From contig JADJOD010000018.1 of the NCBI GenBank assembly GCA_016713985.1, forward strand, positions 115,438 through 179,437: a stretch of DNA of 64,000 bases, given 5' to 3'. The position numbers and the translations under genes were made by a program. The stretch comes from Lewinellaceae bacterium (lineage in GTDB: Bacteria; Bacteroidota; Bacteroidia; Chitinophagales; Saprospiraceae). Positions 34,375 through 43,694 of this stretch are shown here, piece by piece. Numbering within the stretch: the stretch's first letter is position 1; each line of letters opens with the position of its first letter. The notes under the pieces are model-generated. The model did no database searches and was not told the DNA's origin. It saw nothing but the letters and a program-made list of their open reading frames with translations.

Positions 34375-37300
34375 ATGATGCTTTTATTGCTCCGTCCTTC
34401 CCGCTTCATCCTGTTTTTTCTTGTTTTTTTACCTTTTTCGGTACAAACGCAAAGTTTAAAACCGGTATCCGTTCACGTACAACAACTACACGCCGAAGGC
34501 AAAAGTTTTGCCCCCGTCGGCCTGTTTTCCATTCCGCCCCGGCCCAAGGAAGCGTCGGCAACCGAACTTGGGCAAAGGACGCAATTTTTGCGATTAGACC
34601 GCGAACAACTGCAACAATTGCTCAGCCGGCGTCCGGAATCGTTCACCCTGCTGTTGCCCTGGCACGGCGACACGCTTCGTATTGAATTGTACCAGGCGCC
34701 CGTGTTGACGGACGCTTTTTCCGTTCAAACGAGCGCGCATGAACCGGTTAATTACACCCCGGGCGCTTATTACCGCGGTACTCTGGCCGGCGAACCCTCG
34801 TCGGTGGCGGCCCTCAGTTTTTTTGACGATGACGTGATGGGGGTTATTTCACATCCTGTTTGGGGCAACCTGAACCTCGGACGGCTGGATTATACCGGCA
34901 ACCTGCTGAACTATGTGCTGTACAATGATCAGGACCTGCCCGGCCTGCCTCATTTCGGGTGTGTTGAACTGGAAAAAGGCGAAAAATCCGCAAAAACAAA
35001 CCAACCGCTGCAAAAAGTCAACGTCGCGGGATGTGTACAGGTTTTTTTCGAATGTGATTATGAACTTTTTCAGAACAAAGGCACCGTTGTCGGCACGGTT
35101 AATTACGTAACCGGCTTTTTTAACGTCGTTTCAACGTTGTATAACAATGAAATGGTCACGACGGCCATTTCCCAGATTTTTGTCTGGACAACACCCGATG
35201 ATTATTCCACCACTTCCAGCGCGGATGCCCTGACCGATTTTATGAATTACCGGACCAGTTTTGACGGCGACCTGGCGCACCTGGTGGGGCTCGGCGGCGG
35301 CGGACTCGGCGGCATCGCTTTCCTCGACGTATTGTGCAGCGGCAGTTTTAATTATGCCTTCAGCAACATCAACAGTTCTTTTCAGTCTTATCCCACGTAT
35401 TCCTGGACGGTGGAGGTGGTGACGCATGAAATGGGGCACAACTTGTCCTCCAACCACACCCACTGGTGCGGCTGGGCAAACGGCGCCATCGACAACTGCG
35501 GACCGACGGCCGGGTACCCGACCGAAGGCGGTTGCAGCCCGGGGCCGACACCCACCAACGGCGGCACCATCATGAGTTACTGCCATCTTGTGCCGACCGT
35601 AGGCATCAACTTCAGCAATGGCTTTGGCCCGGAGCCCGGCGACGCCATTCGCAACGCTGTGGGCGCTGCCGCCTGCCTGGCATCGAATTGCCCCGCCAGC
35701 AGTTGCCCGTCGCCTACTGCCCTGACGGTCAGCGTAATCACAAGCACCGGCGCCACGATCGGCTGGAATGCTACCGCCGGCGCCACGTCCTATAACCTGC
35801 AATACCGCGTCTCCGGCACGTCCGCCTGGACGACCGTTACCGGGGCAAGTAACCCCTATGCGCTGACCGGCCTGTTTTCATTTACGAGGTACGAAGTACA
35901 GGTGCAGGCGGTTTGTGGCGGCAATGCGTCCGCGTATCAGACGGGGCTCATTTTCAAAACATTGGCTTCTGCATGCCCCGAACCCGGCGACCTGACCGCC
36001 AGTAACCCGACACCCGTTTCTATCGTGCTCAACTGGACGGAGAACGGCACGGCCGGCCAATGGGAAATTCAGTACGGCCTGGCGGGATTTACCTTTGGAA
36101 GCGGCACCATCGCAGGAGTCAGCGCCAAACCCTACACGCTGATGGGTTTGAACGGCAATACGGCCTACGACTATTACGTGCGTGCGATTTGCGGCGGCGG
36201 CCTGGGAAACAGCGGATGGGTGGGACCCCTGACTTTTTACACCGAACTGGATAATGACAATCCGTCGGGCGCCATCGAGTTGTTCGTCGATCAGCCCTGC
36301 CCCGGCGTAAATGCCTTCAGCAATGTCGGCGCAGGCACCTTTTCAGGCGAGTTCAGTCCCACGGTTGGAAATGGCGGCTACTGGAATACCGGGATCAATA
36401 ATACCGTTTGGTTCAAATTTTCCGCCCCTTCGTCGGGCGCCGTAAAAGTGACCACGGATATTGCGCCACTGGGCAGCCTCGATGACACCCAACTGGCTTT
36501 GTATAACACGGATAACCCGACGAGTATCAATCATTTGCTGGTGAGCAATGAAGACGGCGGGACAATTGGCGCCGGTTATGCCACCCTTGGCTATTACTGC
36601 GGTTTGACACCCGGCGCCACCTACTATATTCAGGTGGACGGCTGGGGTAGCGTCACCGGCACGTTTTGTATTGAAGTGTATGAAGAACTTGCGCTGGCCA
36701 ACCCCGGCGCCACGTGCAAAAGTTATTCGCAAACCCAGGTGAACGGGAATGCTGCCCCCAACAAGTGGTTTAACATTTATTCCAAACCCAACTCTTTTGA
36801 TATCGGACTGCCGGTTGCCGCCATAAAAAGCAGCGTCAACCTGGGAACGGTCACAGTAAAGGAAATCCTGAATACCAGCGTTTTATCCGCGCCGAACGGT
36901 GTCGAATACATGCAGCGGTATTACGACGTCACCGCTACCCAGAACCAGGGCGGCCCGAAACAGGTGCGGCTTTTTTATACCCATACCGAACTGGAAAACC
37001 TGAAAGATGCAACGGGCATGCCCCTGAATATCGCCGACGACCTCAATATTTCACATTACGACGGCACCGTAGAGGATTGCTCACCCAACAACAACCTGGC
37101 GAGTGGAACAACGCTGCTCACCAACGTGGCCGCTACCTACGTCGGCGCTTCCGATATTTTTTACGTGGAATTTCAATCGCCGGGTTTTTCCGAAATGGGC
37201 GCCATTTTCGGGCAGGTCCCCCTGCCGGTCGAACTGCTCTACTTTACCGGCAAGGTGGAAAAAGGGCGAAACAGCCTGGAATGGGCGACATCCGCCGAAA

Positions 37301-37761
37301 AAGAAGTGGCATTTTTTGCCGTTCAGCGTTCTGCAAATGGTTTGGAGGACTGGACGGAAGTTGGGCGCATAAGCCCGAATACCACACAAACGTATCCCAA
37401 ACGATACCTGCTGGACGACACCCGGCCGCTTCCGCAGTCGTGGTATCGCCTGAAAATAACGGACCTGGACGGCACTTTTGCCTATTCCGACATCGTATTG
37501 CTCGAACAAACGCTGCCCGACGGATTGATCCGGCTGTATCCCAACCCGGCAGATGACCTGTTGTATGCCGAGTATCAAAGTTCGGAGGAAACCACCGTCA
37601 CCGTTCGTTTGATCGGTTCCGACGGAAAACGGATACTGGAACAAAGCCTGGAACTGGTAAAGGGGAAAAACACCCTTCCGTTCAACGTGGCAAACCTTCC
37701 TGCCGGTTTGTATTATTTTGCGGTACGTGGCGCGGCGGGTTTGCCGTTTGTGAAAAACTGA
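34375..37761 (+). CDS. Secreted reprolysin-like zinc metalloprotease with FN3 domains and T9SS tail
   Basis: 1128 residues. Signal peptide (MMLLLLRPSRFILFFLVFLPFSVQT), a propeptide-like region, then a metzincin domain with WTVEVVTHEMGHNLSSNHTH (HExxHxxxxxH) and the Met-turn region TIMSYCHL. Two fibronectin type III modules (SYNLQYRVSGTSAWTTVTG, WEIQYGLAGFTFGSGT), a C-terminal beta-domain with bacterial pre-peptidase-like features, and a type A sorting domain (LIRLYPNPADDLLYAEY, LPAGLYYFAVRG). Exported by type IX secretion, probably for protein degradation outside the cell. Confidence 0.92.
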   Translation: MMLLLLRPSRFILFFLVFLPFSVQTQSLKPVSVHVQQLHAEGKSFAPVGLFSIPPRPKEASATELGQRTQFLRLDREQLQQLLSRRPESFTLLLPWHGDTLRIELYQAPVLTDAFSVQTSAHEPVNYTPGAYYRGTLAGEPSSVAALSFFDDDVMGVISHPVWGNLNLGRLDYTGNLLNYVLYNDQDLPGLPHFGCVELEKGEKSAKTNQPLQKVNVAGCVQVFFECDYELFQNKGTVVGTVNYVTGFFNVVSTLYNNEMVTTAISQIFVWTTPDDYSTTSSADALTDFMNYRTSFDGDLAHLVGLGGGGLGGIAFLDVLCSGSFNYAFSNINSSFQSYPTYSWTVEVVTHEMGHNLSSNHTHWCGWANGAIDNCGPTAGYPTEGGCSPGPTPTNGGTIMSYCHLVPTVGINFSNGFGPEPGDAIRNAVGAAACLASNCPASSCPSPTALTVSVITSTGATIGWNATAGATSYNLQYRVSGTSAWTTVTGASNPYALTGLFSFTRYEVQVQAVCGGNASAYQTGLIFKTLASACPEPGDLTASNPTPVSIVLNWTENGTAGQWEIQYGLAGFTFGSGTIAGVSAKPYTLMGLNGNTAYDYYVRAICGGGLGNSGWVGPLTFYTELDNDNPSGAIELFVDQPCPGVNAFSNVGAGTFSGEFSPTVGNGGYWNTGINNTVWFKFSAPSSGAVKVTTDIAPLGSLDDTQLALYNTDNPTSINHLLVSNEDGGTIGAGYATLGYYCGLTPGATYYIQVDGWGSVTGTFCIEVYEELALANPGATCKSYSQTQVNGNAAPNKWFNIYSKPNSFDIGLPVAAIKSSVNLGTVTVKEILNTSVLSAPNGVEYMQRYYDVTATQNQGGPKQVRLFYTHTELENLKDATGMPLNIADDLNISHYDGTVEDCSPNNNLASGTTLLTNVAATYVGASDIFYVEFQSPGFSEMGAIFGQVPLPVELLYFTGKVEKGRNSLEWATSAEKEVAFFAVQRSANGLEDWTEVGRISPNTTQTYPKRYLLDDTRPLPQSWYRLKITDLDGTFAYSDIVLLEQTLPDGLIRLYPNPADDLLYAEYQSSEETTVTVRLIGSDGKRILEQSLELVKGKNTLPFNVANLPAGLYYFAVRGAAGLPFVKN

Positions 37762-37823
37762 GGCGTGGAAGTTTTAAAATATCCTAAAGTAGTGTAGGGC
37801 GGAAAATTTTTCCGTAGCCATCA

Positions 37824-37857
37824 TAAAAAAACGCCGGCGATAATAATCGCTGGCGTT
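37824..37857 (-). terminator. Terminator of tRNA-Met
   Basis: A 12-bp stem (AACGCCGGCGAT / ATCGCTGGCGTT, one wobble) with loop AATA precedes seven Ts on the minus strand. It begins 5 bp past the tRNA 3' end. Confidence 0.8.
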
Positions 37858-37861
37858 GTGG

Positions 37862-37935
37862 TAGCGCGAGGGAGACTTGAACTCCCGACCTTATGATTAT
37901 GAATCATACGCTCTAACCGGCTGAGCTATCGCGCC
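37862..37935 (-). tRNA. tRNA-Met (anticodon CAT)
   Basis: Acceptor GGCGCGA pairs with TCGCGCT, D-arm TAGCTCAGCCGGTTAGAGC, anticodon arm TATGA-TTCATAA-TCATA giving CAT, T-arm GGGAGTTCAAGTCTCCC. The plus-strand TGG at 37859-37861 would encode CCA. Elongator Met is favoured over initiator because the acceptor's first pair is G-T and the anticodon stem lacks three G-C pairs; Ile2 (lysidine) cannot be excluded by eye. Confidence 0.92.
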
Positions 37936-37965
37936 AAAAAAACAGACTGCTTTTAAAAGCGGGTG

Positions 37966-37996
37966 CAAAGGTAAGTTCCCGAATGGATTTTACAAA
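37966..37996 (-). promoter_or_regulatory. Consensus promoter of tRNA-Met
   Basis: On the minus strand TTTG (37996-37993), exactly 19 bp, then TACCTTTG (37973-37966), a perfect match to the Bacteroidota consensus, 30 bp before the tRNA. Confidence 0.78.
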
Positions 37997-38092
37997 GAAT
38001 GGTTTTGAAAAAACCTTTCGACAGGCCGGGCACTATTTTGTTTCAATACTTAAAAACAAAAAGTTTATGTTTGTCCCAACAAAACTTTTAAA

Positions 38093-39006
38093 ATGGCAAG
38101 GCGCAACTCTTCCTCCGACTCGGGCGGATTTATTTTCAAAACCGGTTTGTTTGCCCTCCTCGCGGGTGTGGCTTTCTGGTTGTTCAACCAGTTTGGCGGC
38201 AAAAAGGCGGCGAACCCGCAGAAAACCCGGTAAAAACCGAGTCTCCCGTCCCCGATGCGCCACCGGCCGGCACCGTTTGCCAGGTGCCCGAACAAATGTT
38301 GCCCGCCTCCACAACGGGTGAAGTGGTGCGCCATACCTACTTCGTTTTGTCGTACAACGAGGACCACGAGCAGTCCGAATGGGTGGCTTACGAACTCACC
38401 CGCGACCGCCTGAACGAAAACTGGGCTGAACGCCCCAACACGTTCCGGCCGGATCCGGACGTCCGCACGGAAAGCGCCACCCCGCGCGATTACAGCGGCA
38501 GCGGCTACGACAAAGGTCATCTTTGCCCGGCAGCAGACATGGCGTTTAATGAACAGGCGATCGACGAGACGTTTTTTATGAGCAATATGAGCCCGCAGGT
38601 CGGCGCCTTCAACGGCGGGGTCTGGCGTGAACTGGAAGAGTGTACCCGCGACTGGGCGCGCAAATTCGAACGCCTGTATATCGCCACCGGACCGGTGCTC
38701 GACCAAACACCCATCGGCCAGATCGGTTTCAGCAAAGTGACCGTACCCGTTTCCTATTACAAAGTGTTGTATGCCCCGGAACAACAACGGGCGATCGCAT
38801 TTATCATGCCTAACGAACTGAGTGCCAGGCCCGTAATGGATTACGCCTGCTCCATCGACCAGGTGGAAAAACTGACCGGGCTCGATTTTTTTCCCAACTT
38901 GCTGAAAGGTTTGGACGAAGAGTTGGAAGGGTCGCTCGACAAAGACGCCTGGCCGGTGGATAAACGCCGGTATGAAAAACGCCTGAAAGAATGGAACAGG
39001 AAATAG
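38093..39006 (+). CDS. DNA/RNA non-specific endonuclease (NUC1-type), one frameshift
   Basis: From ATG 38093 the product starts MARRNSSSDSGGFIFKTG with an N-terminal membrane anchor (LFALLAGVAFWLFNQFGG). The frame then stops at 38233 but the neighbouring frame carries the enzyme: YSGSGYDKGHLCPAADMAFN (the DRGH catalytic motif is DKGH), FFMSNMSPQVGAFNGGVW, YIATGPVLD. An A5 run at 38201-38205, if A6, joins them as GGKKGGEPAENPVKTE and yields 304 aa. This beta-beta-alpha metal nuclease would be anchored in the membrane facing the periplasm. The indel is probably an error. Confidence 0.87.
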
Positions 39007-39073
39007 CGGCGGACAGTAATGCTTGCCGGTTCGTTTTTTTCCGTGAACTTTAGCCCAAAATCGAGATTAAAAT

Positions 39074-39607
39074 ATGTCCGTAATATTAAAACCCGCACCC
39101 GCCGGCATTTGGCGTTTGACGCTGCTGCTCTCCCTGTTTTTTGCCTTGTTGGCAGGTTGTGAAGACCACACGCCGGTGCCGAAACCTCGCGCATACCCCC
39201 GGGTCATTTACCCCGAAAAGGTTTACAAACCTTTTGACGCCTCGTATTGCCATTTCACCTTCGATATGCCCGTGTACGCCCAAATTGAAAAAGACACGGC
39301 TTTTTTTGACGAAAAACCGAAGGATGAGTGCTGGTTTAACCTGAGCGTCCCGGCCCTGAATGCCCAGTTTTTTTGCAGTTATTACCCGGTAAACAGCCGG
39401 AAAGACTTTGACGAACTGGTTTCGGACGCCTACGCCATGACGAACAAACACAACATCAAGGCGAGTTATATCAACGAAATCCCGGTGTATGAGGTGGCAG
39501 TAATATTGCAGGGGCTACTCATAAACCAGTTCCACTTGCCCGGTCACCGCATATCCGATGCAGGTATTGACCATTTGTCCGGGGCCTTCGCGCCTGGTAA
39601 AGTCTGA
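39074..39607 (+). pseudogene. gldD: Truncated GldD gliding/T9SS lipoprotein
   Basis: Lipobox LLAGC, then the GldD pattern: PKPRAYPRVIYPEKVYKPF, CHFTFDMPVYAQIEKD, ECWFNLSVPALNAQFFCSYY, NKHNIKASYINEIP. GldD normally continues for about 60 further residues (ending in the TDS-HFLRGALYF region). Here, after about residue 143, the frame runs into sequence complementary to the 3' end of the reductase gene (39515 onward) and ends meaninglessly at 39607. The real homology stops near 39500. The C-terminal third is therefore missing by deletion or misassembly. Confidence 0.75.
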
Positions 39608-40594
39608 AAAAACGACGTCGACTTCTCCCTGAATACATCGGGCAAGGCAGGAAAAACAAACGCCACTTTTGCAGGAATAGGGCAGGGCGATGCCCTGGCG
39701 AAGGGCGGCGTTTAAAATAGTTTCTCCTTCAAATGTCTGAAATTCAATACGTTCGTTTCCTTTAGAAGCGACAATGGCGTGGGTTCGACCGGTATCCGGT
39801 TCCCGCGTTGGCAGGTGGCGTTCGGGGATAAATGTTTCCTTCAGGATATTTTTTTCCGGGAAGCCGAGGGTGCGCAAGGTCATTTCCGCCATACGCATCA
39901 CGGCTTTGGGCGCGCAGAGGTAAAAGAAGGTATCCCGCCGGTATTTCCGGGCGGGTTGTCCCGCAAAATGTGTGGCAAGCAATTGTTCCAGCAAACCATT
40001 GTTCAGGTGCCGGAAAAGGGCGTGATCGGCGTTTTTTTCGCGGCTGAAAAAATACAGGCATTCGAACCGGCCGGGAAATTCCCTGATCCAGCGATCAAGT
40101 TGCGCCTTGAAGATAGTATGCCCGCTGTCGCGGTTGGCGTAATAAAGCACAATCTGCGGCAGGCGCTTTTGGGTTTGTAGCGGGTTTTCGGGCCCTGACA
40201 GCAGCGTTTTCAGGTGACTGATGACAGGGGTAATGCCACTGCCGGCAACGATATAAAAAATTGTATTCACTTGTTTATCAGGCAGTAAGAATCGCCCGTG
40301 TGGGCCTGCGACATCGAGCAGATCGCCCGGAATGGCGTGTGTGAGCAGCTGATTGGAAAACTCGCCGTTTACCACCCGTTTTACCGTGCCGGCCATGTGT
40401 TCGTCCACACCCGGGCAGGAAGAAAACGAATAGGCGCGCCGTTGTTCGCCGTTTTTTGTTCCAAAAATCAGGGATAAATATTGACCGGGTTTATAGTGCA
40501 ACGGCAACCCGTCCGCCGGTTCGAGGGTGAAAGTGGCGGCATCGTCGGTTTCCCAGGTTTTGGAAAGAATACGGAGTCGGCGTTTTTGCTCCAT
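39515..40594 (-). CDS. PaaE-like flavin reductase with 2Fe-2S ferredoxin domain
   Basis: 359 residues: FAD-binding domain (RRAYSFSSCPG, KRVVNGEFSNQLL), NAD(P)-binding domain (IFYIVAGSGITPVISHLKTLL), and a C-terminal plant-type ferredoxin with YSCKSGVCFSCLARC (CX4CX2C) and a later Cys in MVNTCIGYA. It transfers electrons from NAD(P)H to an oxygenase or ferredoxin partner. The next gene downstream on the same strand direction is upstream-located monooxygenase 40701-42010, but that FMO does not need such a reductase. It overlaps the tail of truncated gldD. Confidence 0.9.
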   Translation of the reverse strand: MEQKRRLRILSKTWETDDAATFTLEPADGLPLHYKPGQYLSLIFGTKNGEQRRAYSFSSCPGVDEHMAGTVKRVVNGEFSNQLLTHAIPGDLLDVAGPHGRFLLPDKQVNTIFYIVAGSGITPVISHLKTLLSGPENPLQTQKRLPQIVLYYANRDSGHTIFKAQLDRWIREFPGRFECLYFFSREKNADHALFRHLNNGLLEQLLATHFAGQPARKYRRDTFFYLCAPKAVMRMAEMTLRTLGFPEKNILKETFIPERHLPTREPDTGRTHAIVASKGNERIEFQTFEGETILNAALRQGIALPYSCKSGVCFSCLARCIQGEVDVVFSDFTRREGPGQMVNTCIGYAVTGQVELVYE

Positions 40595-40700
40595 GATTGT
40601 GATGGGACGAGGGGTGCGGGGAGTTGATAGGATTCACGGGTTCTGCAGGTTGGGGTTTTAAAACAAGACTTAAGATAATTCGTGTCCTTCCCCAAACCCC

Positions 40701-42010
40701 CTACTTAATCCTTGTCATACAAGGTATGCTTTCGGGCAGTTTTTCCAGTTTTTTCAGATACGGCAAAAATGCACTTCCACCGAATGGCGGGGGCTTTTCA
40801 GGAACTCGCGTTCGACAGACTGGCCTTCCGCTAATGCGAGGTTTTGCCAGTTGGGCGGTAGCGACCATTTGCCTTTCAACAGATTGGCGATCAGCCGGGT
40901 TTGTGCTTCGGAAAGGGGCCAAACACTGCCTTGCGGCTGCACCAAACCGATGAAAAACAAGGACTTATGTTCCGGGTGAAAAACCCGCAGGTACAAAGGC
41001 ACGTTTGTCGCGTCTTCCCAGTCGATGAATTTTTTGTCAAAAAACGGAAAACTCATTTTGTAACCGGTAGCCGAAATGATGACGTCGTATTCCGCCGAAC
41101 TGCCGTCTTTAAAATGAACGACCCGGCCTTCCACCCGGCTGATGCCCGGGCGCGGGTGCACCTTGCCGTGCCGTATTTTTTCCAGCATTTCGGAGTTGAC
41201 GGTCGGGTGCGAGCGGGTGGGGGCAAAGTCGGGTTCGGGCAAACCGTAGTAACTATACCGCCCGACCTGTATTCGAATGCTGACCCGGTGTAAAAAATCC
41301 TGGATGCCGCGCGGCAGCCAAAGCATGCTGGCGGCAAAGGTGTCGGTTGGCTTTCCAAGCAGAAATTTGGGGATGATATACTGCGGAGAACGGACGCTGA
41401 TATCCACCCGCTCGGCCACCCGGCTGGTTTCTACCGCGCAGTCGCAGCCCGAATTACCCGCACCCACCACCAAAATTCGTTTGCCTTCAAAACCGCGGTT
41501 GTTTTTAAACTGGTGAGCATGAAGGTATTGGCCTTTAAAATTGTCTTTCCAGTCCGGATCACGCGGCACGGAATGGTGACCGTTGGCGACGAGCAAATAG
41601 TCGAATTCTTCCCGGCTTCCATCACCCAAAATGACCCGCCAGCGCTCGTTTTCGATTTTTCCTGCCTTTTTCACTTCCGAGTTGAACCGTATAAACCGCT
41701 CCAGGTCGAATTTCCGGGCATACGATTGAAAATACGACAGTACCTGCCGGTGGCTCGGATAATCGGGATAATCGGCGGGCATAGGGAAATCGCTGTAATG
41801 TGAAAGCCACTTGCTGCTGATGATGTGTGTGGTTTCACATACGCTGCTGTGGCTTTCCGCTGCCGTGTACACCCAGTTGCCGCCGATCTGGTCGTTTTTT
41901 TCAAAACAAACTAAGTTGGTCAGCCCGTTTTCTGCCAGAATTTTTAAGGCGGCCAAACCGGAACAGCCGGCGCCGATGACGGCGATGCGGGGGAGGGGTG
42001 TAGTGTCCAT
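40701..42010 (-). CDS. Flavin-containing monooxygenase (FMO-like), one frameshift
   Basis: FAD-site VIGAGCSGLAALKILAE, NADPH-site LVVGAGNSGCDCAVE, and the FMO fingerprint FKGQYLHAHQF (FxGxxxHxxxF; usually W/Y at the end) with SATGYKMSFPF. One frame ends at 40754 as VEVHFCRI, but an A5 run at 40765-40769 (T5 on the coding strand), if A6, continues as VEVHFLPYLKKLEKLP to a stop at 40701, giving 436 aa and the typical C-terminus. It oxygenates soft nucleophiles (N or S) on small molecules. ATG 42010 is directly preceded by an AATGACnCAATGAC-type leader. Confidence 0.88.
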
Positions 42011-42086
42011 TGTTCGTCATTGTGTCATTATGTTACGGATCATTGCAACCTTGGCTCGGGTTGCGGTATTGGGCCTTTTTAAACAT

Positions 42087-42094
42087 CAAATATA
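42087..42094 (-). promoter_or_regulatory. -7 element of the FMO gene
   Basis: CAAATATA on the plus strand reads TATATTTG on the minus strand. A TTTG lies 22 bp further upstream (42120-42117), longer than the usual spacing. The leader of about 70 nt contains the degenerate AATGAC repeat. Confidence 0.45.
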
Positions 42095-42156
42095 GGAGAA
42101 TCCGGCTCTGATTCGGCAAAATGCGTTAAAAAATGCGCACCCACAAACAATGACCA

Positions 42157-42399
42157 TCAATGCCCGTCCTCTTTTTTCGGCACAGGGTCGTGCATCGGGT
42201 GTTTGCTCCACGGATGGCAGCGGAGTATCCGTTTGGCGGCGAGGTAAGTGCCTTTAAAAATGCCCCATTCCGAGATGGCCTCGATGGCGTATTGGGAACA
42301 GGTGGGCCGGTAGCGGCATTTGCTCGGTCCCAGCAAGGGCGACAAGGTGTACTGGTAAATGCGGATCGGAAGGATAAGGAGTTGTTTGAGCAGCCACAT
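42157..42399 (-). CDS. yidD: Membrane protein insertion efficiency factor YidD
   Basis: 80 residues with the family pattern LLILPIRIYQYTLSPLLGPSKCRYRPTCSQYAIEAISEWG and KRILRCHPWSKHPMHDPVP. The ATG at 42399 gives the standard N-terminus; the longer open frame is only the coding-strand reading of the hairpin at 42419-42486. It normally lies with rnpA and yidC, but here it is apart from both. Confidence 0.95.
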   Translation of the reverse strand: MWLLKQLLILPIRIYQYTLSPLLGPSKCRYRPTCSQYAIEAISEWGIFKGTYLAAKRILRCHPWSKHPMHDPVPKKEDGH

Positions 42400-42418
42400 G
42401 GATGAAAAGATTGAGCGC

Positions 42419-42486
42419 AGTTGTGGCATGAGCCGCGAAAAGGATTTTTTCAAGAAAAAATCCTTTTCGCGGCTCATGCCACAACT
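42419..42486. repeat. Perfect 33-bp hairpin element (family with 53662-53732)
   Basis: Arms 42419-42451 and 42454-42486 are perfect inverted repeats with a 2-nt loop. The ends read TGTGGCATGAGCC, almost identical to the ends of the hairpin near 53662 (TGTGGCATGAACC), while the centres differ. It lies between the corrected stop of the response regulator and the yidD start, and contains a T6 that may make it a terminator. Confidence 0.85.
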
Positions 42487-42492
42487 AAGTCG

Positions 42493-43175
42493 CTATAACG
42501 TAAATTTATATCCCACGCCGCGAATCGAGTGAAAAAACGCGGCGTTTTGGCGTCTTCTTCAAAGTATTTGCGGAAGGCCAGGATAAAATTATCGATGGTG
42601 CGGGTGCTGGGGAACACATCATAGCCCCAGACCGCTTGGAGGATCTGGTTGCGGCTGACCACCTCGTTTTTGCGTTCCACCAGCAGTTTGAGCAGCAGCG
42701 CCTCTTTTTTGGTCAGGGTCAGGTGCTCGCCGCGGAAAGTAGCGGCTTCAAAGGTTTCGAAATTGATCTTGTTGTTGCCGAATTCAAAGATTTCGAGCGC
42801 TTCTCCTTTTACCCGCTGACTGCGCCGCAACAGGTTGCTGACCCGCAGCAGCAGTTCTTCGAGGTTGAAAGGTTTGGTGAGATAATCGTCGGCGCCTTTT
42901 TTCAGGCCGGTGATGCGGTCCTGGGCCATGTCTTTGGCCGTCAGGATGAGGATGGGTGTTTCGGTATTGGTGAGCCGCACCTGTTCGGTGATGGAAAAGC
43001 CGTCCACATCGGGCAGCATCACGTCGAGCAACAGCAGGTCGAAGTGCTGGCCGCCGATGAGTTCGAGGGCTTTTTTGCCGTTTCCGGTGGCCACGACCTC
43101 GTATCCTTCGAGTTCGAGGTTCAGTTTGACGGCTTCCCGGATGGATTCTTCGTCTTCTGCGAGGAGGATGCGCAT
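42493..43175 (-). CDS. OmpR-family response regulator, one frameshift
   Basis: Receiver domain: RILLAEDEESIREA, phosphoacceptor LLLLDVMLPD (Asp51), ILTAKD, and Lys in DDYLTKPFNLEELL. Winged-helix domain: LTLTKKEALLLKLLVERKNEVVSR, VWGYDVFPSTRTIDNFILAFRKYFE. A six-base run (A6 on the plus strand, 42532-42537), if seven, restores the family's ending RFFHSIRGVGYKFTL and a stop at 42493 (227 aa). Without it the tail reads FFTRFAAWDINLRYSDLVVA. No histidine kinase is adjacent. The leader contains GATCCTGTAAATCCTGTC repeats. Confidence 0.9.
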
Positions 43176-43185
43176 GGTTGGGTGG

Positions 43186-43216
43186 ATTTTGACAGGATTT
43201 ACAGGATCAACAGGAT
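43186..43216 (-). repeat. AATCCTGT repeat in the response-regulator leader
   Basis: On the plus strand GACAGGATTTACAGGATCAACAGG, the unit seen at 16721-16835 and 18781-18921, here as a single arm placed 10 bp before the start codon. Confidence 0.6.
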
Positions 43217-43230
43217 TTTGGGAAGCAAGA

Positions 43231-43689
43231 TTATTGGATTTCAAACTTGGCCATAAACATTTCGACGCTCCACAATTCAAACCGCCCGTTTCCTTCAAAG
43301 TGTTTCATCAACTTGGTGTCAGTCGTCACAATGATTTTTTCATCGGTAGTTTCGGCGGATTGGAAGAGGTCGCAATCGCTGGCGAAATTGCCGACACTGA
43401 GTTTTTTAAGAATTTCAAAAGGTAATTCAGGCGGGGTTTCGAGGATACGGCATTTTTCAGGATTATCGAAGATCTTTCCAAAAAACACCTTTAGAAACTG
43501 TGTCATCGGATAACCGATGCTGCTGCTATAAACATTCAATTTTCGGTGAAATGGGCTGCCGCGCAACAGCACAATTCGGTGCTCACCGGTTGTTAGCCAC
43601 TCTAAAAACTTTCGCGCTTTTGCCTGGTTTTCAGGTGATTCGTCGGGCCGGTGCCAGTCCAGATACCATTCGTTTATCACGAATTCCAT
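43231..43689 (-). CDS. PIN-like domain protein, partner of AAA ATPase
   Basis: 152 residues, no family recognised with certainty. The layout fits a small PIN-like nuclease: EFVINEWYLDWHRP at the start, FASDCDLFQSA (Asp105, Asp107) and KIIVTTDTKLMKHF (Asp124 after TT), the acidic spacing of PIN folds. The start lies 5 bp after the ATPase stop, so the two are translationally coupled. It could be the effector of a two-gene defence or toxin system; function is inferred. Confidence 0.65.
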   Translation of the reverse strand: MEFVINEWYLDWHRPDESPENQAKARKFLEWLTTGEHRIVLLRGSPFHRKLNVYSSSIGYPMTQFLKVFFGKIFDNPEKCRILETPPELPFEILKKLSVGNFASDCDLFQSAETTDEKIIVTTDTKLMKHFEGNGRFELWSVEMFMAKFEIQ

Positions 43690-43694
43690 ATTGG

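Noticed and set aside
37862..37935. Initiator tRNA-fMet
   Set aside because: The anticodon stem TATGA/TCATA lacks the three G-C pairs, and the first acceptor pair is not the mismatch typical of initiators.
42399..42477. N-terminal extension of YidD (MSREKDFFLKKSFSRL)
   Set aside because: These codons are the arm of the perfect hairpin; the family begins at the Met of MWLLKQLL.
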